Source of the DNA: Acidimicrobiia bacterium
Lineage (GTDB): Bacteria > Actinomycetota > Acidimicrobiia > IMCC26256 > JAGNEX01
Length of the DNA: 61,818 nt
Assembly (NCBI GenBank): GCA_018003035.1
Contig: JAGNEX010000005.1
Coordinates: 12,756-74,573 of the forward strand
Direction: 5' to 3'
The translations under genes were made by a program, and so were the position numbers. Of the stretch, positions 1 to 8,470 are shown in pieces (the stretch's first letter is position 1; each line of letters starts with the position of its first letter). The notes below the pieces were generated by a model. The model saw only the letters and a program-made list of their open reading frames with translations, did no database searches and had not been told where the DNA came from.

Positions 1-1
1 G

Positions 2-55
2 TTGACCCAGAACAAGGCGCCAGCAATCGACCAGGACCTGTTCATGGTGATGTGA
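2..55 (+). CDS. possible 3' end of a gene cut by the left edge
   Basis: Reading from base 2 gives seventeen codons ending LFMVM and a TGA stop, with no internal stop. The composition is plausible for a protein tail, and no other gene covers this end. Too short to identify; it could be chance. Confidence 0.22.
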   Translation: MTQNKAPAIDQDLFMVM

Positions 56-133
56 CAGCGGCGTTCGATCTCGGGGCGGAACCTCGGCGCAACGACCGGC
101 AGGCCGTCGCCGTTCCGTTCCCAAAGTCGCCGG

Positions 134-736
134 TCAGGAGGCTTTGGTTGACGTTGTCGCTGGCGGGGTGACGGTGAAGTCGGTCGGGCCGAGCGGCATG
201 CCGCAGTCTGCGGCAACGGCCAGGGCGTCGAGGGGTCCGCCGTCGCTTTTGACCGAGACGGTGACCGCCCCGGCGGGCACGATCGACCGACGAACAGCGA
301 CGAAGTACGTGACCGGCGAGCATTTGGGTGAACAGTCCCGAGCGGCGTCGCCGTCGACGTTGAGGTCGATCACGAGGGTTCCGGCGTCGGCATCGCCACG
401 AACGCCCGTCACTTGCGGATCACATTCGGGCGCGCTGTCGGTTCCCCAGGCGGTGACGTTTACCAACACTTCGCTGTCGACCCGGAGCGCGGGTGCTACC
501 TGAGGCAGCCCAAATTCGAGGAGCCTGTCGCCCATGGAGGTCTCATCGGACGTCAGGCCGATCGGATCCTGGCCCGGCTCGGGAGCCTGATTCGCCCGCG
601 CCATCACCTGCCAGCTGTTGCCGTGTGGAAGAGGGCTCTCTTCGCCACCTCCGACGAGCAAGACCTGTGCGGCAAATGCCAACAGGATCACGACCCCACT
701 GACCAGAGCCATTGCGACAAGCATCCGTGTACTCAC
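134..736 (-). CDS. single-pass membrane-anchored extracytoplasmic protein, unknown function
   Basis: I chose a GTG start giving VSTRMLVAM because a hydrophobic segment follows at once (about residues 5-26) and acts as an uncleaved or cleaved signal. The reading frame stays open for 100 more residues upstream, but that part is Arg/Pro-rich and looks like non-coding GC-rich sequence. The roughly 170-residue outer part has four cysteines (ECDP, DCSPKCSP, DCGM) suggesting disulfides, and ends in a Thr-rich tail. It diverges from the flippase gene across about 235 bases. No family recognised; function not assigned. Confidence 0.6.
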   Translation of the reverse strand: MSTRMLVAMALVSGVVILLAFAAQVLLVGGGEESPLPHGNSWQVMARANQAPEPGQDPIGLTSDETSMGDRLLEFGLPQVAPALRVDSEVLVNVTAWGTDSAPECDPQVTGVRGDADAGTLVIDLNVDGDAARDCSPKCSPVTYFVAVRRSIVPAGAVTVSVKSDGGPLDALAVAADCGMPLGPTDFTVTPPATTSTKAS

Positions 737-971
737 GCCGTCATGGTGGCACAAGTCTCTCGGGGGAAGCGCAAGACGCCAACCAGGGCCAGGGCGTCCA
801 CGCCGGAGCGCCCCCAAAGGGCCCTGTGGCGGGCAGACCGCTACGATCGGCCGACGCCGACCTTTCTGCATCGGGCCGGACAACCCTGCAGCGCCCCGCA
901 AACCACCAATCGAAACCGCTCCCGAGCGCCGTTTGTTCGGACTGGGAGGGTCCGGCCTGGGTGAGACGCCA

Positions 972-2261
972 GTGAACCGTCGTAACAACCCGCTTCCCCC
1001 AGGCACCTTGACCGTCGCCGCTGGCTTGGCCGTCAACGGGATTGCCGTCTACGCGTTCACCGTCCTCGCATCGCGAAACCTGGACGATTCAAGCGGCGTC
1101 TTGACCCTCTGGTTTCTGGTCTATGTGCTGGGTCCCGGCCTGTTTTACCCGGTCGAACAAGAGCTGTCTCGAGCCGTCACTGCCCGCATGGTCCTTCACG
1201 AGCGTTTCGGACCCGTCGCTCGCCGGGCAGCGCTGCTGACCGCGGGCCTCGTGTCGGTCTTGGTGGTCCTTGCCGCGGTCGGCGCCGGTCCGGCAGCAGA
1301 CGCGTGGTTCGACGGCCAGACCAGCCTCGTGCTGGTCGGTGCGATGGTCGTCGCCTCGTACGGAGCCCTGCATTGGCTCCGAGGCGTCCTCGGCGGCACT
1401 CAGCATTTCGGGGTTCTCGGCCAGCTCCTCGCTGCCGAAGGGGGTTCTCGGCTGATCTTTGCCGCGGTGCTGGTCGCTGCGGGGGCGGCGAGCACCCTTG
1501 GCTTTGCATTGTGCATGCTCGCCGCCCCGCTGTTCGCGTGGGTGGTCGGCTGGTTGCAGCGACCTGCCGACTCGGGCACGCAGTCGCACGGTTCATGGCG
1601 AGATCTGTCCGAGCATCTGGGGTGGCTCCTGATTGGCGCCTTGTTGTCCCAGACTCTTGCCAATGCCGCGCCCCTCGCGGTTGCGCTGTTGGCAAAGGAT
1701 CACGAAAGTGACGTCGTCGAGGCATTTTCGGCTGCGGTGTTTGTGACCCGGGTTCCGCTGTTTCTGTTCCAGGCGGTGCAGGTGTCGCTGCTGCCCCGGC
1801 TGACCGCACTCGCGACACAGGGGCAGTGGCCCGGGTTCCGCCAGGGGCTGCGCCGCCTGATGTTGGTAGTCGGCGGGATCACCGTGCTGGGCGTTGTTGG
1901 TGCTGCCATCGTCGGCCCATTTGTGACCAAGATCGCCTATGACCAGGACGTCGACCGAGGGGAACTCGTCCTGCTGACCGCCGGGGTGGGTGCGACGATG
2001 GGCGCTATTGCCTTGTCTCAGGCTCAGGTCGCGCTGCGTCGCCACGCGCGAGTGGCGCTGGGATGGGGCGTCGGCCTTGCCGCCTTTGTCGTCATGATGG
2101 CGCTGCCAGGTGAGCTGATCATGCGGGCAAGTCTGGCTTCGCTCGGCGGCGCCGTCTGCGCCTGCCTTGCGCTGTCCTGGGGCGCGCTCCCCCTGCGTCC
2201 GCCGACAAGCGCCGAAGCAACATCGGGCACCGACCACCGTGCCGACGACCTGGGCCTCTGA
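972..2261 (+). CDS. MOP-superfamily polysaccharide flippase-like membrane protein
   Basis: The 429-residue protein is almost wholly hydrophobic with about twelve predicted membrane spans. Examples are TVAAGLAVNGIAVYAFTVLA near the N-terminus and paired helices to the end. Oxidoreductase or ATPase motifs are absent. Length and the early LASRNLDDSSGVLTLWFLVY pattern fit Wzx/MurJ-like MOP flippases, which move lipid-linked sugars across the membrane. The GTG start at 972 (VNRRNNPLPPG) sits directly before the first helix; the open frame upstream is shadow coding. The nearby GT4 genes support a glycan role. Family assignment is by topology and pattern, so substrate is unknown. Confidence 0.68.
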   Translation: MNRRNNPLPPGTLTVAAGLAVNGIAVYAFTVLASRNLDDSSGVLTLWFLVYVLGPGLFYPVEQELSRAVTARMVLHERFGPVARRAALLTAGLVSVLVVLAAVGAGPAADAWFDGQTSLVLVGAMVVASYGALHWLRGVLGGTQHFGVLGQLLAAEGGSRLIFAAVLVAAGAASTLGFALCMLAAPLFAWVVGWLQRPADSGTQSHGSWRDLSEHLGWLLIGALLSQTLANAAPLAVALLAKDHESDVVEAFSAAVFVTRVPLFLFQAVQVSLLPRLTALATQGQWPGFRQGLRRLMLVVGGITVLGVVGAAIVGPFVTKIAYDQDVDRGELVLLTAGVGATMGAIALSQAQVALRRHARVALGWGVGLAAFVVMMALPGELIMRASLASLGGAVCACLALSWGALPLRPPTSAEATSGTDHRADDLGL

Positions 2262-2304
2262 GCGAGGAGCGGGCAGGCAAACCCCCGAAGGCCGTCCCGC
2301 TCCG

Positions 2305-2365
2305 AACCCGTTCCGCTGCCAAACCTGTTCCGTGGGGAACCTGCTGCGTTGGGAACCTGTTCCGG
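2305..2365. repeat. four degenerate tandem units of about 16 bp
   Basis: Units begin at 2305, 2322, 2338 and 2354, each resembling AACCTGTTCCG plus a short G-rich end. The spacing is 17, 16 and 16 bases. Within it GTTCC and GGAAC arms can pair as a small hairpin. The array fills the gap between the convergent flippase and PLP-enzyme genes. Confidence 0.55.
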
Positions 2366-3820
2366 CTAAGTATCGGTCGGCATGAAGATGCGGCTGAAGT
2401 ATTCGATCAACACGGCTTCGGTCAGCGCGGGTGGAGCCTGGTCGAGCAGCGCGTTGATGTCGGCGGTCTGATCGGGAAGTCGGCCAACTTCGTCGCCCAT
2501 TCCAGCGCCCGCTAACAACAGGTCGAACGTGGCCTTATCGAGCGACGAAGGATCGATCGACGACAGCAGCGCCCCTAACTCGGCGTCGGGACGCGGAGGT
2601 CCCTCGCCTCTGACAGCGTCGGTTTCAAAGGCGAGGTCGGCAAGCATTTCGGGGACATGGTCGAGGCTTGACGGCCCGACCGAGAAATGGACGTTGTGCC
2701 GGCTCCCCGCCATCGAAAGCTGCGGCTGGATGTACCAGCCTTTGAGCCTCATCCGGTCGGCCAGCCGAAAGACGTTGACGTCTTCAGAGGTCACCGCCAC
2801 CAACGATGACTCCGGGTTGCCCATCACTTCGAGCCCGTCGATGAGGCCAATGCCTTCGACGATCCCCCGGGTCGCTCGCAAGGTCCGATCGAAAATATCT
2901 AAGTAGCCGTCGTCGCCCACGTGGTTGAGAACGGCCCAGCATGCCGCTACCGGGCCACCGGATTTGGAGCTCTGAAAGGCGGTGTTGATGATGGTGTAGC
3001 CGGTCCAATCTGCGCACGCGAAGAACTGGTGCTTGCGAACCTCGGCATCCCGATACAACACAACCGAGGCCCCTTTCGGGGCGAAGCCGTACTTGTGGAA
3101 GTCCATCGACATCGACGTCACGCCGGGCACCGTGAAATCGAAATCGGTCACCTGGGCGCCGAGCCTACGGAAGTAGGGCAACACAAAGCCGCCGATGCAC
3201 CCGTCGACGTGACAGAGGACGCCCCGCTCCGCGGCGACCTGCGCGATCTCGGCGATTGGATCGGTCACGCCGTGCGCGTAACTCACCGCCGAACCGACCA
3301 GCATCACCGTCTGATCGTCACAGGCATCGGCCATCGCCTCGACATCCGCCGTCCACGACGTGGTGTCAACCGGTACCGTCCGCGCCTCGACACCGAGGTA
3401 GTGACACGCCTTATGGAAGGCGGCGTGACCCGTCGTCGGTAACACGATGTTGGGGGACTTCACCCCTTTGGTTGCCTTACCCCAATCACGTGCGGCTTTA
3501 ACCGCCAAGACGATCGATTCGGTACCGCCGCTCGTGAACGTTCCACACGAGCCCGCCGGCCCATTCAGGTGAGACAGCGCCATCGCGACGACGTCATTTT
3601 CGAGGCGAAGCAGCGACGGAAAGACCGTCGGGTCAAGACCGTTTTCGTGTAACAGGGCCGTATAGGCCTGTTCGCCAATCTCGGCGACCTCGGGGCGTCC
3701 CGAATCGAACACGTACGCCCAAACCTTGCCCCCTTTGGCGGCTAAATCGTCAGATCGATAGGAACGAAGTGTCGCGAAGATGTCGTCTTTAGAACGGCCG
3801 CTGTCTGGTATTGAAAGCAT
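2366..3820 (-). CDS. PLP-dependent lyase/decarboxylase of the sphingosine-1-phosphate lyase/GAD group
   Basis: The 484-residue protein has the group II decarboxylase fold-type I signature. TSGGTESIVLAVKAA binds the cofactor phosphate, HVDGCIGGF carries the PLP-stacking Asp region, and SMSMDFHKYGFAPKG supplies the Schiff-base lysine in HKYG. HKYG with DxHK spacing and GTESI is closer to sphingosine-1-phosphate lyase-type enzymes than to GadA/B, so the substrate could be a phosphorylated long-chain base or an amino acid. The ATG giving MLSIPDSGRS was chosen; the open frame continues 63 residues upstream without family likeness. The neighbours do not reveal the substrate. Confidence 0.8.
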   Translation of the reverse strand: MLSIPDSGRSKDDIFATLRSYRSDDLAAKGGKVWAYVFDSGRPEVAEIGEQAYTALLHENGLDPTVFPSLLRLENDVVAMALSHLNGPAGSCGTFTSGGTESIVLAVKAARDWGKATKGVKSPNIVLPTTGHAAFHKACHYLGVEARTVPVDTTSWTADVEAMADACDDQTVMLVGSAVSYAHGVTDPIAEIAQVAAERGVLCHVDGCIGGFVLPYFRRLGAQVTDFDFTVPGVTSMSMDFHKYGFAPKGASVVLYRDAEVRKHQFFACADWTGYTIINTAFQSSKSGGPVAACWAVLNHVGDDGYLDIFDRTLRATRGIVEGIGLIDGLEVMGNPESSLVAVTSEDVNVFRLADRMRLKGWYIQPQLSMAGSRHNVHFSVGPSSLDHVPEMLADLAFETDAVRGEGPPRPDAELGALLSSIDPSSLDKATFDLLLAGAGMGDEVGRLPDQTADINALLDQAPPALTEAVLIEYFSRIFMPTDT

Positions 3821-4010
3821 GGTTGAGGGTGCCCCTTTTTGCCTCGGCTCACCCAGACCTTCCCCCATGCACCGGTACCAGCACAAGCGAATGGCTAAGC
3901 GGGCGGTGGGTTGAGACTCAAGGCAGACACCTACAATGCCCCGCCAGGGCACCGCCGATGAGCTGGGCGGCGTGCTGAGCTCAGTGAATAGCCATCCGAG
4001 GGAGACCACG

Positions 4011-4505
4011 ATGGGCTACGTAAACGATGTGACGTCCTACATGAACCAGGTGGCGGCACGGGCGCTCCCCGACCCGCCCCCGATCGACGAACTCCCCGCC
4101 GAAGTGTTCACCCCTCGCCACGCTCGCGTGTTCATCGACGCTGCGGCACCCCACACCACGATGGGGTCAGACCTCGAAGGCCAAACCCGCTTCCGCTTCC
4201 CCAAGCGAGCGATCTACCGAGTGTCCCGGCTGTTCATCCACCGCCAAGTCATGTTTAACGAGGCGACGTTGGGCGCGCTGCGCAGCTTGGACTTCTCGGT
4301 CATGAAGGTCGAGCAGAAGGCAAACCGCGCCGCGACCGCCATGGCTGCGGTCGAGATCGCGCTGCAGGACACGATCAACGACCTCGAAACCCGCATCGAG
4401 CACCTTGAGGGCGACAACGACCAGGCCGCCGCCGAACTCGATGCTGTCAAAGTCCGCCTGACCGAACTGTCCGACAGGGTGGCAACAATCTCAACCCAGT
4501 CGTGA
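4011..4505 (+). CDS. small coiled-coil protein of a polysaccharide locus
   Basis: The 164-residue soluble protein starts at ATG 4011 behind GGGAG at good spacing. Residues about 60-95 (RFRFPKRAIYRVSRLF, then FNEATLGALRSLD) resemble the basic linker plus helix often found at the N-terminus of glycan methyltransferases in actinobacterial clusters. From about residue 100 onward a long heptad-rich coiled coil runs to the end (LETRIEHLEGDNDQAAAELD). No catalytic domain follows. It sits just upstream of two GT4 genes on the same strand, so a scaffolding role in glycan assembly is inferred. Confidence 0.6.
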   Translation: MGYVNDVTSYMNQVAARALPDPPPIDELPAEVFTPRHARVFIDAAAPHTTMGSDLEGQTRFRFPKRAIYRVSRLFIHRQVMFNEATLGALRSLDFSVMKVEQKANRAATAMAAVEIALQDTINDLETRIEHLEGDNDQAAAELDAVKVRLTELSDRVATISTQS

Positions 4506-4611
4506 CCTACCGGACGGATATGACGGACGCGGCTCGCGGCCCAGGCCCGAGCCCCGGCCCCAAATTGACCGCACCGACATCCCCCGGCTGTAGAGGGCGA
4601 AGTACCGCACC

Positions 4612-5850
4612 ATGCAAATAGCGATCGTTAAACCGGATTATGGGATCACCGGCGGCTTCGAACTCGTCCTCGGACACGTCGAAGCGGCGTTGATACGGGC
4701 GGGGCATTCGGTCGAGCGGGTGTCGGTCGACATAGCGCAAATGGAGACCGACCGGAACGCCTTCGGGGTGTACATCCCCTACTGGGTCTACAAACAAAGC
4801 TTTGAGTACTTCCGTTACGCGGGTTTCATGCACGCGTTCGAACAACTCGACGTGTCCCGTTTCGACGCGGTCATCCCGACGCAGCCACCGAGTTTTGCGG
4901 TGCAACACCCCCGCAAATTGGCGTTGTTCTACCACCACCAGCGGATCTTCTATGACCTGTCGAGCGTCTACGTCGAGTCCGGTCTGGGCGACCCCGAAAC
5001 CCATCAGTTGGCCCGCTATTTGGTGCACAAGATGGACCAGCCGCGCCTCGAAGGGGTCACCGCGTTTCTGACTCCATCAGATACGGTCCGAAACCGTCTG
5101 GCGGGCTACAACCGCATCACCGAGAACGTCTTTCCGTTTCTTGCCGGGCCGGGTTTTGATTCGGTCAGTGTGGCCCAGGCAGCCGGCTACACGTCGAGTG
5201 ATCCCGCCGAGCGCGGCCATGTGCTGCACGTCGGACGCCAAGAGTTCACTAAGCGCCACGAACTGCTGGTCCACGCCATGCAGTACCTGCCAGATGTGAC
5301 CTGCCGGATGATCGGGGATGGCTCTCGCCTGCCGTGGGCGAAGTACCTGGACGCGGCTTTTAAGAACGGCGAACTCGACCCCGACCGGGTTGGACCGTAC
5401 GACTTGTGGCTCAACCCGGGCATCGGGCTTCCACCCTTACCGCCGCACATTCCTAACCGTGCCGACCCGCCCGAGGACTCAAACGTCGTCTTCCACTACC
5501 GGGTCTCAGACGCCGACCTCAAGCGTTGGTACAACGATGCGCTGTGCGTCGTAAGCCCTGCCTACGAAGAGGACTACGGACTGACAGCAATCGAAGCAAT
5601 GGCGTACGGCAAACCCGTGATCACATGTGTCGACTCTGGCGGTCTCGCCGAGACGGTCCAACACGAGGTGAACGGCCTCATCGTCGAACCGACCGGTCAG
5701 GCGATCGCCGCAGCAATCGAGCGCCTCCATAAGGACGCCGATATGTGCGCGGAGCTCAGCCACAACGCACGGCGACGAGCGGCCGAGTACACCTGGGAGA
5801 GAGCCGAGCAGCAGTTCCTCTCCGCTCTCGACGCGGTTCTGGCCCAGTAA
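4612..5850 (+). CDS. GT-B family 4 glycosyltransferase
   Basis: The 412-residue protein begins MQIAIVKPDYGITGGFELVL, a GT4 acceptor-side Rossmann start with the Gly-rich GGFE turn. The donor half has HVGRQEFTKRHELLVHAM and the EX7E element in EEDYGLTAIEAMAYGKPV, the nucleotide-sugar phosphate and ribose contact region. It would transfer a sugar from a nucleotide donor to a lipid-linked or polymer acceptor on the cytoplasmic side. The next GT gene begins two bases after its stop, so the two are an operon. Sugar and linkage cannot be read from sequence. Confidence 0.88.
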   Translation: MQIAIVKPDYGITGGFELVLGHVEAALIRAGHSVERVSVDIAQMETDRNAFGVYIPYWVYKQSFEYFRYAGFMHAFEQLDVSRFDAVIPTQPPSFAVQHPRKLALFYHHQRIFYDLSSVYVESGLGDPETHQLARYLVHKMDQPRLEGVTAFLTPSDTVRNRLAGYNRITENVFPFLAGPGFDSVSVAQAAGYTSSDPAERGHVLHVGRQEFTKRHELLVHAMQYLPDVTCRMIGDGSRLPWAKYLDAAFKNGELDPDRVGPYDLWLNPGIGLPPLPPHIPNRADPPEDSNVVFHYRVSDADLKRWYNDALCVVSPAYEEDYGLTAIEAMAYGKPVITCVDSGGLAETVQHEVNGLIVEPTGQAIAAAIERLHKDADMCAELSHNARRRAAEYTWERAEQQFLSALDAVLAQ

Positions 5851-5852
5851 CG

Positions 5853-8384
5853 GTGACCGGTCCACTTTCGATCGGCATTATCTGCCCGGCCGATCCGGGC
5901 GGAGCGCGTGGAGGCGCCGAATCGGTCTGGGCGGGCCTGGCGGAAGCCATCGAAACCCACACCAAGAACCGCGCCGAAGTGGTGGCGTTACCGTCGCCAG
6001 AGTCGAACTTTGTCGAACTGATCGATTCGTACCGCCTGTTCGCGCAGTTGGACGTATCGGCCTTCGATGTCGTCATCACGTCGAAGTATCCGGCGTGGAT
6101 GATCCAACATCCTCGCCACGTGCTCTACATGTTTCACCCGCTGCGGGGCCTGTACGACGAGTTCAACCGCATCGATCTGATGACGCGGGCCTTGCATGGT
6201 CTGCCCCGCTGTGACCCGCGCCCTGAGCCAGACCTCGCAGCGCTCCAGCAACGAGCGGCGGACCTGGCCGGCCACAACGCAGCCATCGAACTGCTCGACG
6301 ACCTCGCCGATGCCGTTCGGCGACACGGCCCCGACCACGACGCCTTCCGCTTCCCCGGCCCGTGGGTCCGAGACATCATCGTGGCGCTGGACCGGGTGGC
6401 CCTGAGCCCACAGGCCGTCGTCAAACACGCCTGCATCTCACGAACCGTCGCCGAGCGGGTTGGGTACTTTCCCCCGGCCGTCGTGCCGACGGTCATCTAC
6501 CCGCCGTCCGGTTTGACCGGTTTTCACTGTGAGCCCGGGACCGGGTTCTTCACAGCGAGCCGCCTTGATGCCCCCAAACGCCTCGACCTGCTGATCGAGG
6601 CAATGGCGGTCGTCGAAGCCGACATTCCGCTCCGAATCGCTGGAGCAGGGCGAGAAGCCGACCGCCTCGCCGAACTGGCCGCGGACGATCCGCGGATCCA
6701 ACTGTTGGGCCCGCTCGATGATCGTGCGCTGGTCGACGAATACGCCTCCGCTCTTGCCGTGCCGTTCATCCCGATCGATGAAGATCTGGGGCTGATCACT
6801 CTGGAAGCAATGGCATCGTCGAAACCGGTGATCACCGCGGATGATTCGGGCGGCCCTCTCGAGTTCGTCGTCAACGAAGTGAACGGTCTGGTAAGACAGC
6901 CATCTCGTTTCGCCCTCGGAACCGCACTCGATCGCGTCGCTCAGAATCCGGACCTTGCCCAGAGGTGGGGGCGAGCAGGTCAGCTCCGTGCCCGTCGAGT
7001 GACCTGGGCCAGTTGCGTCCACAAACTGTTGGCTGGCGTGGTCGAGCAGCGAAGCGACGCCCGCGAGGTCGAGGCCGCCTCCCGCCGCATGGCCGACCGG
7101 AGATCGGCGTCCGGTGCGTTGTCCAAACGGCCGCTGGTGATGCTTCAGACCTTCCCGGTGTACGACCGAGCAGGCGGCGGCAAGATCAGGGCGCTTGAGA
7201 TCGCCCGCCATCTTGCAGATGACCGGCGAGTCGACCTGGTCACCCTCGCCACACCACATATGCGATCCGGGACTTTCAGGCTCGCCCCCGACCTGGTGGA
7301 GTACGCCATCCCCCAGAGCGAGGAACACTTTCGAGCCGAGATGGAGGTAGACCGGCAGGTGCCGATGCCGATCACCGACATCATGGCGGCCGAGTTGATC
7401 GATCTGACCCCCGCCTACCTGGAGCGCCTCAGCGCGAGTCTGGACGGAGCCGGTGCAGCGATCCTGTCGCATCCGTACCTGTTGAGCGCGCTCGACGCCG
7501 TTGGGTGGAGCGGACCTGTTCTGTACGAAGCGCAAGACGCTGAAAGCCACATCAAAGATTCGGTCCTGCCAAAGACGGCGATCGGAGATCGGCTCCGGGA
7601 GATCACCCGCGAGGTCGAATCGGCGACGGTCGAACGCTCGGCGCTGATCACGACACCCTCCGACGCCGATCTGCGAGCGCTCGATAAGAGCTACCACATC
7701 CCGCCCGGTAAGGCGGTGGTGCTCCCCAACGGGGTCAACTGCGGCGAGATCGACTTTGTCACCGGCGAGGATCGACGCGACCGGCGGCGGATCTTCCTGC
7801 GCCGATGGAGTTCGGTCAGCCAGGTGCTTGCTGGCGATCCAAACGGTGAAGAGCGGGCACTGGCGGTGTTCATGGGGTCCTGGCACGACCCCAACATCGA
7901 AGCGGCTCAGCACGTGTTCAACCTCGCCGCCCGCATGCCTGACGTCGTGTTTGTGTGCATCGGCAGCCACGGCGACACGTTCAACCAGTGGCGCACCCCA
8001 CCCAATGTCGTGCTGACCTCGACGGTCCCCAACGTCATCAAAGATTCGCTCCTCTCGGCGGCCGACGTTGCCCTCAACCCAATGTTGTCGGGGGCTGGCA
8101 CCAACTTGAAACTCGCCGAGTACATGGCCGCAGGGGCGCCGACCGTGTCGACCCGGTTCGGGGCCCGCGGCTTTGCCGTCAAGGACGGGGTCCATGTCCA
8201 CCTCGCCGATATCGACGGGTTTGCCACAGCCGTGCGCCGGATCCTCGACAACCCGCCGGAGGCCGACGCTCTGGCGTACCGGGCGCGCCGCCTGGTGGAA
8301 AAGCGGTACGACTGGTCTGTCGTCGTCGGCCAGTACGCCCAAGCCGTCGACCACATCATCTCGTCGCAGTCGCCAAGCCCGTAG
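5853..8384 (+). CDS. tandem two-domain glycosyltransferase (GT4-GT4 fusion)
   Basis: The 843-residue protein starts at GTG 5853, two bases after the preceding stop. The first GT-B unit spans about residues 1-400: GGARGGAESVWAGL near the start, then FTASRLDAPKRLDLLIEAM and EDLGLITLEAMASSKPV. The second unit begins near residue 430 (MLQTFPVYDRAGGGKIRALE) and contains VFMGSWHDPNIEAAQHVF and LSGAGTNLKLAEYMAAGAP, again GT4-like. Both donor halves look intact. Such fusions may add two sugars in succession. An opposite-strand open frame of over 600 codons here is a GC-codon shadow. Confidence 0.85.
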   Translation: MTGPLSIGIICPADPGGARGGAESVWAGLAEAIETHTKNRAEVVALPSPESNFVELIDSYRLFAQLDVSAFDVVITSKYPAWMIQHPRHVLYMFHPLRGLYDEFNRIDLMTRALHGLPRCDPRPEPDLAALQQRAADLAGHNAAIELLDDLADAVRRHGPDHDAFRFPGPWVRDIIVALDRVALSPQAVVKHACISRTVAERVGYFPPAVVPTVIYPPSGLTGFHCEPGTGFFTASRLDAPKRLDLLIEAMAVVEADIPLRIAGAGREADRLAELAADDPRIQLLGPLDDRALVDEYASALAVPFIPIDEDLGLITLEAMASSKPVITADDSGGPLEFVVNEVNGLVRQPSRFALGTALDRVAQNPDLAQRWGRAGQLRARRVTWASCVHKLLAGVVEQRSDAREVEAASRRMADRRSASGALSKRPLVMLQTFPVYDRAGGGKIRALEIARHLADDRRVDLVTLATPHMRSGTFRLAPDLVEYAIPQSEEHFRAEMEVDRQVPMPITDIMAAELIDLTPAYLERLSASLDGAGAAILSHPYLLSALDAVGWSGPVLYEAQDAESHIKDSVLPKTAIGDRLREITREVESATVERSALITTPSDADLRALDKSYHIPPGKAVVLPNGVNCGEIDFVTGEDRRDRRRIFLRRWSSVSQVLAGDPNGEERALAVFMGSWHDPNIEAAQHVFNLAARMPDVVFVCIGSHGDTFNQWRTPPNVVLTSTVPNVIKDSLLSAADVALNPMLSGAGTNLKLAEYMAAGAPTVSTRFGARGFAVKDGVHVHLADIDGFATAVRRILDNPPEADALAYRARRLVEKRYDWSVVVGQYAQAVDHIISSQSPSP

Positions 8385-8458
8385 CTGCGAGAGCCGCGCC
8401 TCGGCCGGTCTAAACGGTTGCCAAACAGGGTCCCGTCCGAATGCCCGCGTCCATTGGG

Positions 8459-8464
8459 TAAGTT
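8459..8464 (+). promoter_or_regulatory. -10 box (TAAGTT) for a leaderless transcript
   Basis: TAAGTT fits the actinobacterial TANNNT -10 form and lies six bases before the ATG at 8471, which would place transcription start at the start codon. There is no clear -35 and no ribosome site, which agrees with leaderless translation. Confidence 0.45.
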
Positions 8465-8470
8465 GCGCTC

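Noticed and set aside
6438-8354. Opposite-strand open frame of more than 600 codons under the double glycosyltransferase
   Set aside because: It mirrors the codon structure of the clear GT4 fusion on the other strand, has no domain or RBS, and its amino-acid mix is Arg/Gly/Val-heavy as in GC shadows.
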